Assembly (NCBI GenBank): GCA_003520105.1
Contig: DOVL01000110.1
Span: 1-12,890 of the forward strand
Reading direction: 5' to 3'
DNA from: Lachnospiraceae bacterium
Lineage (GTDB): Bacteria; Bacillota; Clostridia; Lachnospirales; Lachnospiraceae
DNA length: 12,890 nucleotides
Shown: piece after piece, positions 11,941 to 12,890 of the stretch
How positions within the stretch are numbered: the stretch's first letter is position 1
How the letters are laid out: each line of letters starts with the position of its first letter
Made by a program: the position numbers and the translations under genes
The notes under the pieces: generated by a model
The model's input: only the letters and a program-made list of their open reading frames with translations
Database searches by the model: none
Told to the model about the DNA's origin: nothing

Positions 11941-12333
11941 TTAATCTATCCACCATTCAGGAGTGATATCTCCAAGTTTAATGATTCGCCCCGTACTGTA
12001 ATCAGCCATTATCTCGATATCATGATATCTACCCGGCATCATTTGAACCATAAGCTCTCTGCAGGCTCCGCAAGGAGCACCCTTACCACTCGGCGAGATA
12101 CAGAGAACCTTGTCAATCTCATATTCACCATTTGTGATCATGTTAAATATAGCATTTCTTTCAGCACATATTCCAAGTGTCGAGCATGTATCGATACATA
12201 CTCCTGTATATATTTTTCCTGACTTAGAAAGTACCGCAGCCGATACCTCTCCGCATGTAACATAATCAGAGATCACCTTTGCTCCTAGCACCTTTTCTGC
12301 CGCCTCATGCATTTCTATCCATATCTTATCCAT
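11941..12333 (-). CDS. Cytidine deaminase family protein
   Basis: A 130-residue zinc-dependent deaminase of the cytidine/blasticidin-S deaminase fold. The zinc and proton-shuttle motif CAERNA is at residues 56-61 (Cys56, Glu58), and PCGACREL at 87-94 supplies Cys88 and Cys91. Family knowledge says these groups activate water to deaminate a cytosine-type base. The stretch before the active site is GVCIDTCSTLG; in classical cytidine deaminases the matching segment holds an Asn-x-Glu nucleoside-binding motif (as in CNVENASYG). Here it reads Cys-Ile-Asp, so the substrate may not be cytidine. For this reason I do not assign cdd. The start is supported by GGAGGA 8 bases before the ATG. The gene is flanked by its own promoter and by the terminator of the Mur-ligase-like gene, so it is probably transcribed alone. 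Confidence 0.85.
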   Translation of the reverse strand: MDKIWIEMHEAAEKVLGAKVISDYVTCGEVSAAVLSKSGKIYTGVCIDTCSTLGICAERNAIFNMITNGEYEIDKVLCISPSGKGAPCGACRELMVQMMPGRYHDIEIMADYSTGRIIKLGDITPEWWID

Positions 12334-12437
12334 TATCTTAGTCCTCCGTTTAAAACATAATTTTTACCATTTTCAGTTTTATTAAAATCCGCCACCAAAT
12401 ATCAGGTTTATTAATACCTAATTAACCCTCTGTTATC

Positions 12438-12466
12438 ATTATGAAGGGGATTTGAATATAGGTCAA
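12438..12466 (-). promoter_or_regulatory. Sigma-A-type promoter of the cytidine deaminase-like gene
   Basis: On the minus strand TTGACC (12461-12466) and CATAAT (12438-12443) are separated by 17 bases. It lies just downstream of the terminator of the preceding gene, and the leader before the ATG at 12333 is about 95 bases. Confidence 0.65.
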
Positions 12467-12510
12467 CTCATATTTGATGTTATCGGATCATAATTAATAT
12501 GCCGAGATAT

Positions 12511-12539
12511 ACAAAAAAGGACCTCATCAGAGATCCTTT
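12511..12539 (-). terminator. Intrinsic terminator of the Mur-ligase-like gene
   Basis: On the minus strand AAAGGATCTC and GAGGTCCTTT form a 10-bp stem (one T-G pair) around a TGAT loop, running into TTTTTTG. It begins 8 bases past the stop codon. This is the clearest rho-independent terminator in the window. Confidence 0.85.
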
Positions 12540-12547
12540 CTCTCAAA

Positions 12548-12890
12548 TTATTCATTTGCTTTATCGTATTCCTCGATATACATCTGCGCAAATTCCGAAT
12601 CGGATGGGCAGTCTATATACTCTCTTCCAATCAGCTGTCTTGTTTCTCCGCCCTTACCGGTAACAAGAATAACTGTCGGCTCCACAGTGTCAAATACAGC
12701 CTTTCTTATGCCGTCTCCTCTTGTCTCGAACATCTCATACGGACAATTGCCTGCCTTCTCGATGTACTCAGCAGTTTCCTTATGTATCTTATCCAGCGGC
12801 TCAACTCCCGGATCCTCCGGAACGAGATTAACCTTGTCGGAATTCATTCCTGCAAGCAGTCCCAGATCACGTCTTCTTACAACAGCCTTG
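12548..12890 (-). CDS. Mur ligase family protein (MurE-like), C-terminal fragment (cut by window edge)
   Basis: Only the last 113 residues are inside the window; the N-terminal and central ATP-grasping domains lie off the right edge. The fragment aligns by eye with the C-terminal domain of MurE-type UDP-N-acetylmuramyl tripeptide synthetases: RRRDLGLLAG matches the segment in which MurE proteins have R-x-x-L-G-x-x-A, and TGKGGETRQLIGREYI matches the AGKGHEDYQII motif. In MurE that enzyme adds the third amino acid of the peptidoglycan stem peptide. The motif contacting diaminopimelate (Asp-Asn-Pro-Arg) is replaced by Glu-Asp-Pro-Gly in PEDPGVEPL, and the His of GKGHE is Gly. A non-classical substrate or a paralogue of MurE is therefore likely, and I do not assign murE. 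A strong terminator follows its stop codon. Confidence 0.72.
   Translation of the reverse strand, partial: KAVVRRRDLGLLAGMNSDKVNLVPEDPGVEPLDKIHKETAEYIEKAGNCPYEMFETRGDGIRKAVFDTVEPTVILVTGKGGETRQLIGREYIDCPSDSEFAQMYIEEYDKANE

Noticed and set aside
11872..12222. Plus-strand open frame opposite the deaminase-like gene
   Set aside because: No ribosome site or recognisable protein, and it overlaps a gene with complete catalytic motifs.

Overview
The window reads as a low-to-medium GC chromosomal segment of a Gram-positive anaerobe of the class Clostridia, most likely family Lachnospiraceae. I infer this from protein style (short omega subunit, RqcH/FbpA-type NFACT protein, PF13189-type kinase, cytidine deaminase-like protein with a VCIDTC motif) and from the block yicC-gmk-rpoZ-priA-def-fmt, a typical Firmicutes arrangement. 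No database search was possible. All twelve genes lie on the minus strand, so the transcriptional order runs from high to low coordinates. There is no gene-free stretch longer than about 215 bases, and I see no rRNA, tRNA, CRISPR or insertion sequence.

Right part (12890 to 9475): the 3' end of a Mur-ligase-like gene closes with the best intrinsic terminator in the window. Next come a cytidine deaminase-family gene, a cytidylate-kinase-like P-loop protein and glycogen synthase glgA. Each of these three has its own recognisable sigma-A-type promoter, so they look like separate transcription units. glgA ends in a long hairpin before rqcH, the ribosome quality-control gene that tags stalled nascent chains with alanine.

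Middle (7622 to 5022): a promoter with a TTGACA box drives the most unusual gene here. It encodes an 833-residue protein with an N-terminal zinc ribbon, then a charge-free Met/Gln/Asn/Tyr/Gly-rich region built of 6- and 15-residue tandem repeats, one transmembrane helix, and a large outside part ending in a family-1-like solute-binding domain. No transporter permease or ATPase gene lies nearby.

Left part (4953 to 1): the housekeeping block yicC-gmk-rpoZ-priA-def-fmt covers RNA turnover, GMP phosphorylation, an RNA polymerase subunit, replication restart and N-terminal formyl-Met processing. The remA (DUF370) and coaBC genes often found in this block in other Firmicutes are absent. Hairpins sit in the gmk/rpoZ and rpoZ/priA gaps and may set expression ratios. 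A six-copy 15-bp tandem repeat begins in the last codons of priA and runs into the priA/def gap, giving a series of in-frame stops.

Start codons were re-chosen from ribosome binding sites and family N-termini for priA, gmk, yicC, glgA and the kinase-like gene.
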